Below are positions 46,210 through 55,379 of a stretch of 64,000 nt of DNA, piece by piece. Both the position numbers and the translations under genes were made by a program. The stretch is from Flavobacterium succinicans (GTDB taxonomy: Bacteria > Bacteroidota > Bacteroidia > Flavobacteriales > Flavobacteriaceae), in assembly GCF_001662485.1 (NCBI RefSeq), contig NZ_JMTM01000017.1:310001-374000 (forward strand), written 5' to 3'. The number at the start of each line of letters is the position of its first letter. The stretch's first letter is position 1. Under the pieces are notes generated by a model. That model saw only the letters and a list, made by a program, of their open reading frames with translations. It was not told the DNA's origin and did not search any database.

Positions 46210-46453
46210 GATGCAAGTTTTTTGTTTGGATTGATGGCGCTAATTTATGAAAAAGGAAGGAAAAAAGAGGAATTAATTGCTGAAGATGAAAAAGGAAAAT
46301 GTTTTTTGTTTTTAATTGAGTGCGCTTTTGAAAAAACTAATTTTTATAACTTCAATAACTTGTTTTTAGGTCACCCAATTTTAGAAATTTTTTAAGTAGT
46401 GAAAAATTATAGTCACAGCGGTAGTCGCTCAATAACTAAAGGGTACCCTGTTT

Positions 46454-47326
46454 TTAGTTTGTATTTTGATTCAAATACAAGATGTTTTTATCCCAATCAA
46501 TTGTTAGTAGATAATTTTCGAAAAAAGCATTTCCTAGTAGCGAACCAGCGCGTTTTTCCAAGGTTATTGACTTATCATTTAACTCAATTTCTCCTATTTT
46601 GATTTTTCCTATTGGAAAGGTCTGTTTTTCTTGTTGCAGAAGTGTGTCTTTTTCTTTTAGAAATTTCACAAAAGAAAGGTTGGCGGTAAATTCGCCACTA
46701 GAGCCTAAATCAAAAAGAAATTGATGCTTTTGATTGTTAAGTTCAATAGCCACAAAGCCGAGGCCCCAATCTTTGCCAATAAGTTCAATTTTTTTTGCAG
46801 TTGGCAGGTTTTTAAAATTTTCTATTTTGCTGCTGATACGAATCACCTTCTGAACGTAATCAATTTGCCATTTTGATTTTCGCATTAGATTATTTCCGAT
46901 GATGCCATCTATTTTTTTGGTTGCTGGTTTTTTTGTAAAGGATAAATCTTGTAGTATGCCATAAGTTTCCTCAAAATCCAGATTCGCTATAGCAATGTTT
47001 GGTACTTCAACTAAGGTTACTTTTTGGTCAGCAAAAGAACTACCCGAAAGACTAACTTCTTTTATGATTTTGTACTGTATTTCCTTTGCAATTTTTGAAT
47101 CAATGGTGGTTACTTCATAGCCTGAATCAAAAACGAAGTTGTATTTTTTGCCTGAAATAATTACTTCGATATAAATATGCTTGTTAACATAGTTAAAAGG
47201 TATTTCAACGAAATACTCTTTTTGTTTTACATAACCCTTTTTGGATAGCTGTTTTCTATTTTGGGAGAAACCATTTGATAATGTCAGTTGAAACATTACA
47301 AAAATTAGGATTATTTTTCTTTGCAT
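46454..47326 (-). CDS. Exported retropepsin-like aspartic protease (no PDZ)
   Basis: 290 residues with signal peptide (MQRKIILIFVMFQLTLSNGF). The first motif is FVFDSGYEVTTIDSK (D-S-G, the catalytic type); the second reads FLFDLGSSGEFTANLSF, where D-L-G replaces D-S/T-G. GIIGNNLMRKSKWQIDYVQK between them and SLLGNAFFENYLLTIDWD near the end match the paralogue at 32584. The fold is a bilobal or dimeric retropepsin; proteolytic activity cannot be assured since the second Asp triad is altered. Periplasmic, function unknown. Confidence 0.85.
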   Translation of the reverse strand: MQRKIILIFVMFQLTLSNGFSQNRKQLSKKGYVKQKEYFVEIPFNYVNKHIYIEVIISGKKYNFVFDSGYEVTTIDSKIAKEIQYKIIKEVSLSGSSFADQKVTLVEVPNIAIANLDFEETYGILQDLSFTKKPATKKIDGIIGNNLMRKSKWQIDYVQKVIRISSKIENFKNLPTAKKIELIGKDWGLGFVAIELNNQKHQFLFDLGSSGEFTANLSFVKFLKEKDTLLQQEKQTFPIGKIKIGEIELNDKSITLEKRAGSLLGNAFFENYLLTIDWDKNILYLNQNTN

Positions 47327-47458
47327 ATTTTTTCGAATAGTAGTACCAAAAAGTTAGGGTGGATTTGCGATTTTAGGTCACATTGAACTTAAAAAAAGGT
47401 GTGTTTTTTGCGAATTTGTTAGTGAAATATTTGAGGAGGCACGGGTTGTAAATCTGAA

Positions 47459-48883
47459 CTATCGGAGAGCAGGTATTTTTTGATTCAAATATTTATCTAG
47501 TTCATCTCTTATTGCTTTAGAATCAGGTTTAGGAGCATTACTGTTGACTAATTTACCTTTCTTGTCATAAATTATAAAACGTGGAATTGTCTTCATTGTC
47601 AAGTCTTGATATATATTGGCTTTAGGATAATTTAACGATAAAAAATTGTTTTTTAAACTTATTAAATTTTCTTTCTTACTTGCAATACTCCATTTTTTTA
47701 AATCACTATCAATCGATATGTATATAAACTCAATGTTTTTATTTTTATACTCTTCATAAAGTATTTTTGAGCTTGGCATTAAAACCCTACAAGGTGCACA
47801 CCAACTCGCCCAAAAATCAATATAAATAACTTTTCCTTTACAACTTTCAATAATTTGCGTTAGCGTTTTTTTATTGTTTTCTCCATTAATAAGAATATCA
47901 TCATTTTTATTGACTATTGTACTTTTAAACAATTTAGGGAATTTAGTTTTGAAATACCTAATTGCATAACTATTCTTTGATTCTGTTTTATATGTAAAAT
48001 AACAGCTTAAAAATTCCTCTTTACTTCCTTTAATTGCAATGTTTTCAAGGCTATGAAACATCAAGTATTCTCTATTATCTGTATTAATTTCTTTAAGATT
48101 GACAGCTTTTCGAAATTGGTCTTTAAAATCTGTCATTCTTCCATCAGATATATCTATAAATTTTGGTCTAAATATTTCTTCAAAAGCGTTATTTACGATA
48201 TAAGTATAAGTTTCATTACCTAAATCATATGATTGTTTTAGAATGTCTATAGGTGCTAATGATAATATGCTTTCTTTATTTTTTAGATATGATAGACTCA
48301 ATTCATAGTTTTTTTCGTCTAATAATTCTTTATTATATAAAGAATCAAAAAAAATAATTTGTTTTAAATCTCTTTTATTTCTCTCATTTGAATCATTTTC
48401 AAGTTCTTTGAAATTTTTGAATCTTTTGTGTTTTTCAAAAAAAATTAAATCATTGAAATCCAATGGGTGTTTTAAATTAAAAGCAGTATTAAAGTTGTAA
48501 TTGTAGTTTTTTGAACTTTTAACAAAAGGAGCACTATTCTTATATTCAAAAATAATTGTGTCATTTGGGTAGAAATAATAAGAATTAATACAAAAATCTT
48601 TGATAAAGTATTTATGATATAGATATATAGGTTTTGTAGTTTTAATTTTAAATGTCTTGCTTGTATTATTGATGTTTATTTTATTATTTATAAAATCATT
48701 TTCAAATCTATAGTAAACCTTATTATCATCAAGTGAATAATTATTTTTTCCAAAAAAAGTCGTGTCATTTATTTGAGGATTTTTGAATATTATTGTTATG
48801 AAACTATTCTTGTCGTAAGTATTCTCTTTTTTATTGCAAGACAGGATAAGAATAGATAAAAATAAAATGAATGTTTTTTTCAT
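47459..48883 (-). CDS. TlpA-like thioredoxin-domain lipoprotein
   Basis: 474 residues from ATG 48883, which opens the lipobox MKKTFILFLSILILSC (Cys16). The frame continues upstream to 49006 but crosses a promoter-like CAAATATA box, so the shorter start is preferred. The C-terminal thioredoxin domain (about 335-474) has YIDFWASWCAPCRVLMPSS with CxxC active site and the downstream TIPRFIIYD cis-proline. The N-terminal 300 residues are Asn/Lys/Phe-rich and not recognised. Expected role is periplasmic thiol reduction. Codon use is distinctly AT-rich compared with its neighbours. Confidence 0.85.
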   Translation of the reverse strand: MKKTFILFLSILILSCNKKENTYDKNSFITIIFKNPQINDTTFFGKNNYSLDDNKVYYRFENDFINNKININNTSKTFKIKTTKPIYLYHKYFIKDFCINSYYFYPNDTIIFEYKNSAPFVKSSKNYNYNFNTAFNLKHPLDFNDLIFFEKHKRFKNFKELENDSNERNKRDLKQIIFFDSLYNKELLDEKNYELSLSYLKNKESILSLAPIDILKQSYDLGNETYTYIVNNAFEEIFRPKFIDISDGRMTDFKDQFRKAVNLKEINTDNREYLMFHSLENIAIKGSKEEFLSCYFTYKTESKNSYAIRYFKTKFPKLFKSTIVNKNDDILINGENNKKTLTQIIESCKGKVIYIDFWASWCAPCRVLMPSSKILYEEYKNKNIEFIYISIDSDLKKWSIASKKENLISLKNNFLSLNYPKANIYQDLTMKTIPRFIIYDKKGKLVNSNAPKPDSKAIRDELDKYLNQKIPALR

Positions 48884-48993
48884 TTTTTTGTTTGAGTTAA
48901 TGCCTGTAAAATTTTTAATACTTGTGATAAAATCATTCAAGGCCACCCTATATTGGGTAAATGTTTGATATTCCTCACATATTGTAGATTTTT

Positions 48994-49001
48994 CAAATAT
49001 A
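48994..49001 (-). promoter_or_regulatory. Probable promoter of the TlpA-like lipoprotein gene
   Basis: CAAATATA on the plus strand is TATATTTG on the minus strand. It would start transcription near 48987 and leave a leader of about 100 nt before ATG 48883. The rest of 49002-49254 holds a run of eight C (49083-49090) and no other feature. Confidence 0.5.
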
Positions 49002-49254
49002 TACAATTTTAACTACAAAAATTTTGTTTTTTTATGGTTTATATTTGTGGTTTGTTTTTGAAGTTTGGGATTAAAAAACACACCCCCCCCAGCCCCTATA
49101 ACTCCATATGTTTATTTTTTTTTGGAGTCGTTGCATCTTCGATTTCAAGAGGGGAGTAATTGCGCTAATTTTAGAGCTTTTTATAATAAATTCTTATTTA
49201 TTGGAATTTGGAATTTAAAATTTGGAATTTCGATTCGTGTCGTGCTAACCTTCC

Positions 49255-49331
49255 TAGCCCTGATGGGAGCGGCATCCTGTGGCTCTGGGGTTCAGAGCCA
49301 CAGATATAGCGGACAGCAGGATTAAGCTCCT
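49255..49331 (+). repeat. Structured dispersed element, family 1, copy D
   Basis: Core 49255-49321: AGCCCTGAT, AGCGGCATCC, stem TGTGGCTCTG (49278-49287) with CAGAGCCACA (49293-49302), GATATAGCGG and CAGGA; the closing pair is CCTG (49259-49262) with CAGG (49317-49320). Tail GCTCCT at 49326-49331 followed by A. It ends 45 bp before the prfA promoter box and so is not in the prfA leader. An open frame across it (49065-49325) is fortuitous. Confidence 0.75.
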
Positions 49332-49375
49332 AAAAAAATCTGAAAAGGGGTTTCTGTAAATTGCTTTCTTTTTTG

Positions 49376-49383
49376 TATTTTTG
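49376..49383 (+). promoter_or_regulatory. prfA promoter (-7 box TATTTTTG)
   Basis: TATTTTTG fits TAnnTTTG; the prfA ATG is 26 bp downstream. An upstream TTG frame start at 49361 would precede this box and is therefore rejected. Confidence 0.6.
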
Positions 49384-49408
49384 CCGTCCAAAATATAAGG
49401 ACAAGAAT

Positions 49409-50485
49409 ATGTTAGATAGACTTCAATATGTAAAACAGCGTTTCGACGAGATTTCGGATTTGATTATTCAGCCGGATGTTATCGCGGATCAAAAACGTTA
49501 TGTACTGCTTAATCAGGAATACAAGAGCATTAAAGCCCTAGTGGAGAAACGTGAGGAATATATTTTGGTTTTGGCCAATATTGACGAAGCCAATGAAATT
49601 ATTGCTGATGGTAGCGATGCCGATATGGTGGAGATGGCCAAAATGCAATTGGATGAAGCTAAAGAACGTTTGCCACAACTGGAAGACGAAATTAAGTTTA
49701 TGTTGATTCCAAAAGACCCTGAAGACGCGAAGAACGTAATGGTCGAGATTCGTGCCGGTACGGGTGGTGATGAAGCGAGTATTTTTGCAGGAGATTTGTT
49801 CCGTATGTACACTAAATATTGCGAAAGTCAAGGTTGGAGAACATCGGTTGTGGATATGAATGAAGGAACTTCTGGTGGTTTCAAAGAGGTGATTTTTGAG
49901 GTTACAGGAGAGGATGTGTACGGTACTTTGAAGTTTGAGGCGGGTGTTCACCGTGTGCAACGTGTCCCACAAACAGAAACACAAGGACGTGTGCATACTT
50001 CGGCAGCAACGGTTATGGTGCTTCCAGAAGCAGAAGAATTTGATGTACAAATTGATATGAATGATGTTCGTGTGGACTTTTTCTGTTCGTCAGGACCTGG
50101 TGGGCAATCGGTAAATACAACGAAATCAGCTGTTCGTTTGACACACATTCCAACAGGATTGGTGGCGCAATGTCAGGATCAAAAATCACAACATAAGAAT
50201 AAAGACAAGGCGTTGAACGTATTGCGTTCTCGTTTGTACGAAATGGAATTGGCCAAAAAACAAGCGGAAGACGCTTCAAAACGTACTTCGCAAGTGAGTT
50301 CAGGTGACCGTTCTGCTAAAATTCGTACTTATAATTACGCTCAAGGTCGTGTAACGGATCACCGAATTGGTTTGACCTTGTATGATTTGGGTAACATTAT
50401 GAACGGTGATATTCAGAAAATTGTAGCCGAATTACAATTGGTGAACAATATGGAAAAACTGAAAGAAGCTAGCGAGGTTTTTTAA
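49409..50485 (+). CDS. prfA: Peptide chain release factor 1
   Basis: 358 residues from ATG 49409. [20 protein letters not shown] holds the GGQ motif that triggers peptidyl-tRNA hydrolysis. [20 protein letters not shown] and [16 protein letters not shown] are typical RF1 segments; the anticodon-like loop is in the central domain. The N-terminus [18 protein letters not shown] is that of RF1. It decodes UAA and UAG. A 7-bp tandem repeat and a terminator follow. Confidence 0.94.
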   Translation: MLDRLQYVKQRFDEISDLIIQPDVIADQKRYVLLNQEYKSIKALVEKREEYILVLANIDEANEIIADGSDADMVEMAKMQLDEAKERLPQLEDEIKFMLIPKDPEDAKNVMVEIRAGTGGDEASIFAGDLFRMYTKYCESQGWRTSVVDMNEGTSGGFKEVIFEVTGEDVYGTLKFEAGVHRVQRVPQTETQGRVHTSAATVMVLPEAEEFDVQIDMNDVRVDFFCSSGPGGQSVNTTKSAVRLTHIPTGLVAQCQDQKSQHKNKDKALNVLRSRLYEMELAKKQAEDASKRTSQVSSGDRSAKIRTYNYAQGRVTDHRIGLTLYDLGNIMNGDIQKIVAELQLVNNMEKLKEASEVF

Positions 50486-50491
50486 TTAACT

Positions 50492-50543
50492 AAGTATTAA
50501 GTATTAAGTATTAAGTACTAAGTACTAAGTATTAAGTATTAAG
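50492..50543. repeat. 7-bp tandem repeat (AAGTATT/AAGTACT)
   Basis: Seven and a bit units: AAGTATT x3, AAGTACT x2, AAGTATT x2, then AAG. A looser run of the same words (AGTTACTAAGTACTAATCAC) lies at about 43993-44012. It sits between the prfA stop and its terminator. Confidence 0.85.
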
Positions 50544-50555
50544 ATAACAGAAAAG

Positions 50556-50586
50556 ATGCCATACTGAAATGTTTGGCATTTTTTTT
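50556..50586 (+). terminator. prfA terminator
   Basis: ATGCCA (50556-50561) pairs with TGGCAT (50574-50579), followed by a T run to about 50586. It comes after the tandem repeat. Confidence 0.75.
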
Positions 50587-50657
50587 AACAGGTCGCGAAC
50601 TTTGAAAAAAACTTTGCGAACTTTGCCAATAACAACAAACAATAAACAACTACTGTT

Positions 50658-51479
50658 TTGACTACACAACAACTACTAGAACAAATCCAATTGAAAAAGT
50701 CTTTTCTATGCGTAGGCTTAGATGTTGACTTGAATAAAATACCTTCCCATTTATTAGCAACGGAAGATCCAATCTTCGAATTCAATAAAGCCATTATCGA
50801 TGCGACCCACGATTTATGTGTGGCCTACAAACCCAATACAGCTTTTTTTGAAGCGTATGGCATAAAAGGTTGGCAGTCGTTGCAGAGAACCATTGAATAC
50901 ATCAATGCCAATTATCCTCAACTCTTTACGATTGCGGATGCAAAACGTGGCGATATTGGAAATACGTCTTCAATGTACGCCAAAGCCTTTTTTGAGGATT
51001 TGAATTTTGATAGTGTAACGGTAGCACCGTATATGGGGAAAGATTCGGTGGAGCCATTTTTGGCTTTTGAGAATAAACATACCATAATGTTGGCCTTAAC
51101 GTCTAACGAAGGCGCTTTTGATTTTCAAACCTTATCGGTAAATGGTACAGAATTGTACAAACAGGTTTTGGAAACCTCAAAATCGTGGAAAAACAGTCAT
51201 AACTTGATGTATGTGGTTGGCGCCACCAAAGCCGAATACTTTACTGAAATTCGTAAAATTGTTCCTGATAGTTTCTTGTTGGTTCCTGGTGTTGGCGCAC
51301 AAGGCGGTAGTCTGTCTGAGGTTTGTAAATACGGATTGAATAGTCAAGTTGGTTTGTTGATTAACTCATCTCGCGCTATTATTTATGCTTCGAATAAAGA
51401 AGATTTTGCCGAAGTTGCTAGAAACGAAGCGTTGAAAATGCAACAGGAAATGGAGGAGATTCTTAGTTTAAACGTATAA
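50658..51479 (+). CDS. pyrF: Orotidine 5'-phosphate decarboxylase
   Basis: 273 residues. [14 protein letters not shown] is the substrate-binding N-terminus, [20 protein letters not shown] has the Lys/Asn pair, [20 protein letters not shown] the catalytic Lys-Asp, and [10 protein letters not shown] with SSRAIIYA the phosphate site. The TTG at 50658 is used; no ATG precedes the conserved FLCVGLD, although an in-frame residue further in is possible. It converts OMP to UMP. It belongs to the longer Bacteroidota subclass of PyrF. Confidence 0.94.
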   Translation: MTTQQLLEQIQLKKSFLCVGLDVDLNKIPSHLLATEDPIFEFNKAIIDATHDLCVAYKPNTAFFEAYGIKGWQSLQRTIEYINANYPQLFTIADAKRGDIGNTSSMYAKAFFEDLNFDSVTVAPYMGKDSVEPFLAFENKHTIMLALTSNEGAFDFQTLSVNGTELYKQVLETSKSWKNSHNLMYVVGATKAEYFTEIRKIVPDSFLLVPGVGAQGGSLSEVCKYGLNSQVGLLINSSRAIIYASNKEDFAEVARNEALKMQQEMEEILSLNV

Positions 51480-51533
51480 AGTTTAAGGTTTAAAGTTTAA
51501 AGGTTTAATATTGTTTGTTGAACCGTTGCGTGC

Positions 51534-51769
51534 TTTGCGTAAATCCTTGCGCCCTTTGCGGTTAAGTTTTTTACCACTAAGAAACACAAAGAAGTCACGA
51601 AGCTACACAAAGCTATGTTAAACTTTGCGACCCTTGCGTAAATCCTTGCGCCCTTTGCGGTTAAGTTTTCAACCATTTAAGGCATTTAAGGTCATTCAAG
51701 TTTTTTTTCTTTGCGACCCTTGCGTAAATCCTTGCGTCCTTTGCGGTTAAATTTTTTGCGGTTAAATCC
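51534..51769. repeat. Direct repeats of TTGCGTAAATCCTTGCG type
   Basis: Three units share TTGCGTAAATCCTTGCG, then CCTTTGCGGTTAA: 51534-51565, 51623-51665 and 51709-51750, with a fragment (TTTTTTGCGGTTAAATCC) to 51769. Units two and three also share a preceding CTTTGCGACCC. Between them are ACAAAGAAGTCACGAAGCTA-type words (CACAAAG twice). An open frame running through the third unit into the next gene is not a real N-terminus. Confidence 0.8.
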
Positions 51770-51776
51770 AAACAAT

Positions 51777-52583
51777 ATGAAACAACTAACAGATCAAATC
51801 GGTACTTCTCATTTTTTTGAATCGACACCGCGTCGAATTGTTTCGTTGGTTCCCTCACAAACGGAGTTGTTGTTTGATTTAGGATTGGAAGACCAAATCG
51901 TTGGAATCACCAAGTTTTGTGTGCATCCAAAGCATTTGCTTAAAACCAAAAAAATAGTAGGAGGAACCAAACAGGTTCATTTTGATAAAATCAAAGCCTT
52001 ACAACCTGATATCATTATCTGCAACAAAGAAGAAAACACGCTGGAAATGGTGCAAGAACTTTCTGCAATTGCGCCAGTTTGGGTGACCAATGTAGTTACC
52101 ATTGCGGATAATTTTCAAATGATTACTGATTTTGGGCTGCTTTTCGATACAACTGCCGAAACCAAAATTTTGAATGAAAGTATTCATTTGGCCTTGGCTG
52201 ATTTTACAACTTTTATAGCAACCATTCCTACTCAAAAAGCAGCTTATTTTATCTGGAAAAAGCCTTATATGGTGGCAGGTTCAGGTACTTTTATCAACGA
52301 GTTGTTACAATTGAATCGATTCGATAATTTTTTTGGCACGCAATCCCGTTACCCCGAAATAGCTGTTGATGCGTTGACTCGATACGATGCTGTTGATTTG
52401 GTGTTGCTTTCTTCGGAACCTTATCCTTTTAAGAATGAAGATGTAGCCGAGTTCACTTCCTTTTTTCCAAACGCCAAAATACGTTTAGTCGATGGCGAGT
52501 ATTTCTCTTGGCACGGCAGTCGATTACTTAAGGCGCTTTCTTATTTTAAAGAATTACAACAAGAGTTAGTTTTGAATGTTTAA
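51777..52583 (+). CDS. BtuF-like periplasmic-binding-fold protein without signal peptide
   Basis: 268 residues from ATG 51777. The protein begins MKQLTDQIGTSHFFESTPRR, with no export signal, and then RIVSLVPSQTELLFDLGLED, the start of the helical-backbone metal-receptor fold of BtuF and ferric-chelate binding proteins; ALQPDIIICNKEEN and EYFSWHGSRLLKAL also fit. In a true ABC transporter the protein is periplasmic; no permease or ATPase is adjacent. A cytosolic cobalamin- or chelate-binding role is inferred from the missing signal. icmF, which needs B12, lies 3 kb downstream. Confidence 0.8.
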   Translation: MKQLTDQIGTSHFFESTPRRIVSLVPSQTELLFDLGLEDQIVGITKFCVHPKHLLKTKKIVGGTKQVHFDKIKALQPDIIICNKEENTLEMVQELSAIAPVWVTNVVTIADNFQMITDFGLLFDTTAETKILNESIHLALADFTTFIATIPTQKAAYFIWKKPYMVAGSGTFINELLQLNRFDNFFGTQSRYPEIAVDALTRYDAVDLVLLSSEPYPFKNEDVAEFTSFFPNAKIRLVDGEYFSWHGSRLLKALSYFKELQQELVLNV

Positions 52584-52680
52584 GTTTTTGATAGATAATA
52601 GTTTGTGTTTATATTTCTAATTATAATATAGTAATTGGCGTTTAAAATTATTATTCTATTTTTACAAAAAAAACTAACGA

Positions 52681-53466
52681 ATGCTTAATTACACTATCTA
52701 CAAGAATGAAACAAGTACACAATGGGTGACTTTTGTCCACGGTGCAGGCGGTAGTTCGTCGATATGGTTTAAGCAAATTCGAGATTTTCAAAAACAATAC
52801 AACGTTTTGCTTTTGGATCTTAGAGGACATGGAGAATCTAAGCCAAGCCTGAAAACGGCTTTTAAACAGAAATATACTTTTTCGGCTTTGGCGAATGATA
52901 TTGTGGAAGTTTTAGAGCATTTAAAAATTGAACGCTCTCATTTTGTTGGGATTTCATTAGGTACGATTTTGATTCGTCAATTAGCAGAAATGTATCCGCA
53001 AAAAGTGCAAAGTATGATTTTGGGTGGTGCCATTTTGAAAATGAATTTCCGTTCTCAAATTTTAATGCGCTTGGGTAATGCCTTCAAATATGTATTGCCT
53101 TACTTGGTATTGTATCGCTTTTTTGCTTTCGTTATTATGCCCAAGAAAAGTCATAAGCAGTCGAGAGTATTGTTTATCAATGAGGCTAAAAAATTATACC
53201 AAAAAGAGTTTATAAAATGGTTTAAACTCACAGCCGAAATCAATCCTGTTTTGAAGTGGTTTCGACAAGTAGAATTGAATATTCCAACACTTTACGTTAT
53301 GGGAGAAGAAGATTATATGTTTTTGCCTTCTGTTCGAAAAGTAGTCGAAAATCACTATCGCTCTTCAAAGCTTTTTGTTATTGAAAAATGCGGTCATGTA
53401 GTGAATGTTGAGCAACCTTTGGCTTTCAATACAGCAGTACTTTCTTTTCTAAATACAGCACAATAA
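52681..53466 (+). CDS. Alpha/beta hydrolase
   Basis: 261 residues. The oxyanion region TFVHGAGGSSSIWFKQI is followed by LLLDLRGHGESKP, the nucleophile elbow FVGISLGTILIRQLAE (G-x-S-x-G), the acid YVMGEEDYMFLPS and the histidine KCGHVVNVEQP. All three triad residues are in place. The fold and cap length fit small esterases or lactonases, but the substrate cannot be inferred. Monocistronic with a strong terminator. Confidence 0.92.
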   Translation: MLNYTIYKNETSTQWVTFVHGAGGSSSIWFKQIRDFQKQYNVLLLDLRGHGESKPSLKTAFKQKYTFSALANDIVEVLEHLKIERSHFVGISLGTILIRQLAEMYPQKVQSMILGGAILKMNFRSQILMRLGNAFKYVLPYLVLYRFFAFVIMPKKSHKQSRVLFINEAKKLYQKEFIKWFKLTAEINPVLKWFRQVELNIPTLYVMGEEDYMFLPSVRKVVENHYRSSKLFVIEKCGHVVNVEQPLAFNTAVLSFLNTAQ

Positions 53467-53499
53467 AAAATGCCGACATCCAAAGACGTCGGCATTTTT
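53466..53499 (+). terminator. Alpha/beta hydrolase terminator
   Basis: AAAAATGCCGAC (53466-53477) pairs perfectly with GTCGGCATTTTT (53488-53499). The first arm begins at the stop codon. Confidence 0.88.
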
Positions 53500-53659
53500 A
53501 TAACTAACCAAAACCAAATAATAAATAACCAGTTTATTACACTACAAAGGTCAGGAATAAGTTAGTATGTTATTGTTAAAATTATGTTATTACTTTGTTG
53601 TCAATAAGTTAAGTCTAATTAACAATGTTTTTTTGGTGTTTTTTTCTTGTTATAATATG

Positions 53660-54376
53660 TTAATCTTGCATAGCAAAAACCTTCTTTAAAACTGTAGAAG
53701 TTCTTGATTGTAAATCAGTTCTGATGTTTTTTTCTTCAATAGCAATCATTTTAAAAACGCCTTCTAGTGCTTTATTGGTGACATAATCATTCAAGTCAGG
53801 ATTGATTTTTGAAACCAAAGGCACTGTGTTGTATTTTTGAATGATTCCATTCCAAATTTTATCGGCACCAACCTTCCCAATAGATTGTTGTACTACAGGA
53901 AGGAATTTAGCATATAATTCTTTGTTGGTGGATTGCTGTAAATAGGTTGTTGCAGCATTTTCATTACCCATCAAAATGGTTTTGGCATCTGCAATTTTGA
54001 TATTTTTTATGGCGTTTACAAACACAGGAGTTGCTTCTTTTACAGCATCTTCTGCGGCTCTGTTTAGGGCTTTGATTCCGTCATCGGCTAGCGAGCCCAT
54101 TCCTAATTTTCGTAAGGTTTTGTCAACTTTAGATAATTCTTCGGGCATTACGATTTTGACCAATTCGTTTTTGTAGAAACCATCTACTTGGGTCAATTTC
54201 GAAACTTGTTCGGTGATTCCTTTGTTTAAGGCTTCTTTTAGTCCAGCAGCAATATCTACCGTTCCGTTTTTGTTTAAAATACCAGTTGCCGTTTCGGATG
54301 ATTTTTTTAGAATATTTTTGAATTGAGCGTTACAAACAACAGGGAATAAAATAAGTAGGATTAAAAGTTTCTTCAT
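53660..54376 (-). CDS. DUF4197 exported protein
   Basis: 238 residues with signal peptide MKKLLILLILFPVVCNAQ. The rest is helical, with IAAGLKEALNKGITEQVSKL, LRKLGMGSLADDGIKALNRA and the ending DYVTNKALEGVFKMIAIEEK that are typical of DUF4197. Periplasmic, function unknown. purU lies 43 bp upstream on the same strand, so the pair may be co-transcribed. Confidence 0.9.
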   Translation of the reverse strand: MKKLLILLILFPVVCNAQFKNILKKSSETATGILNKNGTVDIAAGLKEALNKGITEQVSKLTQVDGFYKNELVKIVMPEELSKVDKTLRKLGMGSLADDGIKALNRAAEDAVKEATPVFVNAIKNIKIADAKTILMGNENAATTYLQQSTNKELYAKFLPVVQQSIGKVGADKIWNGIIQKYNTVPLVSKINPDLNDYVTNKALEGVFKMIAIEEKNIRTDLQSRTSTVLKKVFAMQD

Positions 54377-54419
54377 TAGGATTTTGGTTTTTTTTTTAAT
54401 TGAAAAGACTACAAAAATA

Positions 54420-55274
54420 CTACAAAAATACTACGGTTTTATTGTTATACACCATAGTTTTTCGTTCTGCATGCAATTTAATGGCTCTTGCCAAAACCAT
54501 TCGTTCTAAATCGCGTCCTTTCATAATAAAATCTTCTATAGAGTGACTGTGGGTTACACGAGCAATATCTTGTTCGATGATTGGGCCTTCGTCCAAACCT
54601 TCGGTTACATAATGACTAGTAGCGCCAATGATTTTTACACCGCGTTTAAAAGCAGAATGATAAGGTTTTGCCCCAGGAAAAGCTGGTAAGAAAGAATGAT
54701 GGATATTGATAATGTTGTTTTGGTACTTTTCTATCAGTTTTGGGGTAATGATTTGCATGTAGCGCGCTAATACAATGAAGTCGATGTTGTATTGGTCTAG
54801 TAATTCCAATTGTTCTTTTTCGCCAATTTCTTTGATTTCTTTGGTAAAAGGAACGCAATAAAAAGGAATTGCAAATTGTTCTGCTACTTTTTTTAAATCT
54901 TCATGATTGCTAATGATAACAGGGATTTCAAGTGGTAATTCACCAGCGCTATAACGTCCCAAAATATCGTATAGACAATGATCATATTTAGAAACAAACA
55001 AAGCCATTCTCGGTTTTTGCTGTTGCGGATAAATTTTCCAATCCATATCAAATGGAAGAGCTAGATTGGTTTCAAAATCAGCTTTTATGGCTTCGATAGG
55101 CCATTTTTCAGATTCTAATTCGCATTCCAATCGCATAAAAAAAACATTTTCATCGGCATCAACGTGTTGGTCCAAATAAATAATGTTTCCTTCTATCGAG
55201 GCGATATAGTTGGTAACTGAGGCTATAATTGACTTTTGATCTTTACAATGAATGAGGATGGTAATTTTTTGCAT
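54420..55274 (-). CDS. purU: Formyltetrahydrofolate deformylase
   Basis: 284 residues: an N-terminal ACT domain (ILIHCKDQKSIIASVTNYIA) followed by the formyltransferase-like domain with IPVIISNHEDLKKVAEQFAI, NIINIHHSFLPAFPGAKPYH and IGATSHYVTEGLDEGPIIEQ. The active-site Asn, His and Asp are within IHHSFLPAF and TEGLDEGP. It hydrolyses 10-formyl-THF to formate and THF. The ACT domain distinguishes it from PurN. Confidence 0.94.
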   Translation of the reverse strand: MQKITILIHCKDQKSIIASVTNYIASIEGNIIYLDQHVDADENVFFMRLECELESEKWPIEAIKADFETNLALPFDMDWKIYPQQQKPRMALFVSKYDHCLYDILGRYSAGELPLEIPVIISNHEDLKKVAEQFAIPFYCVPFTKEIKEIGEKEQLELLDQYNIDFIVLARYMQIITPKLIEKYQNNIINIHHSFLPAFPGAKPYHSAFKRGVKIIGATSHYVTEGLDEGPIIEQDIARVTHSHSIEDFIMKGRDLERMVLARAIKLHAERKTMVYNNKTVVFL

Positions 55275-55379
55275 TTTTTCTTTTAATCGTGCTTTATTAC
55301 TAGGTTTTAAAATGTTTTTATCATTAAACGTACTGAATGACTATTTTTTTGTTTATTTGAGGACAAAATCTTGTTTGTT

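Noticed and set aside
49083..49090. Run of eight C as a phase-variation tract
   Set aside because: It lies more than 300 bp from the prfA start and about 80 bp behind the TlpA-like promoter, so slippage would not switch any gene I can see.
49065..49325. Open frame of 86 codons upstream of prfA
   Set aside because: It is made of the family 1 element and a low-complexity stretch with a run of eight C.
50492..50543. CRISPR-like or binding-site iterons
   Set aside because: Units are contiguous 7-mers without spacers and no replication or cas gene is near; a simple tandem repeat explains them.
51534..51769. CRISPR array
   Set aside because: Repeats are of unequal length, only three in number, and their spacing is irregular; no cas genes are present in the window.
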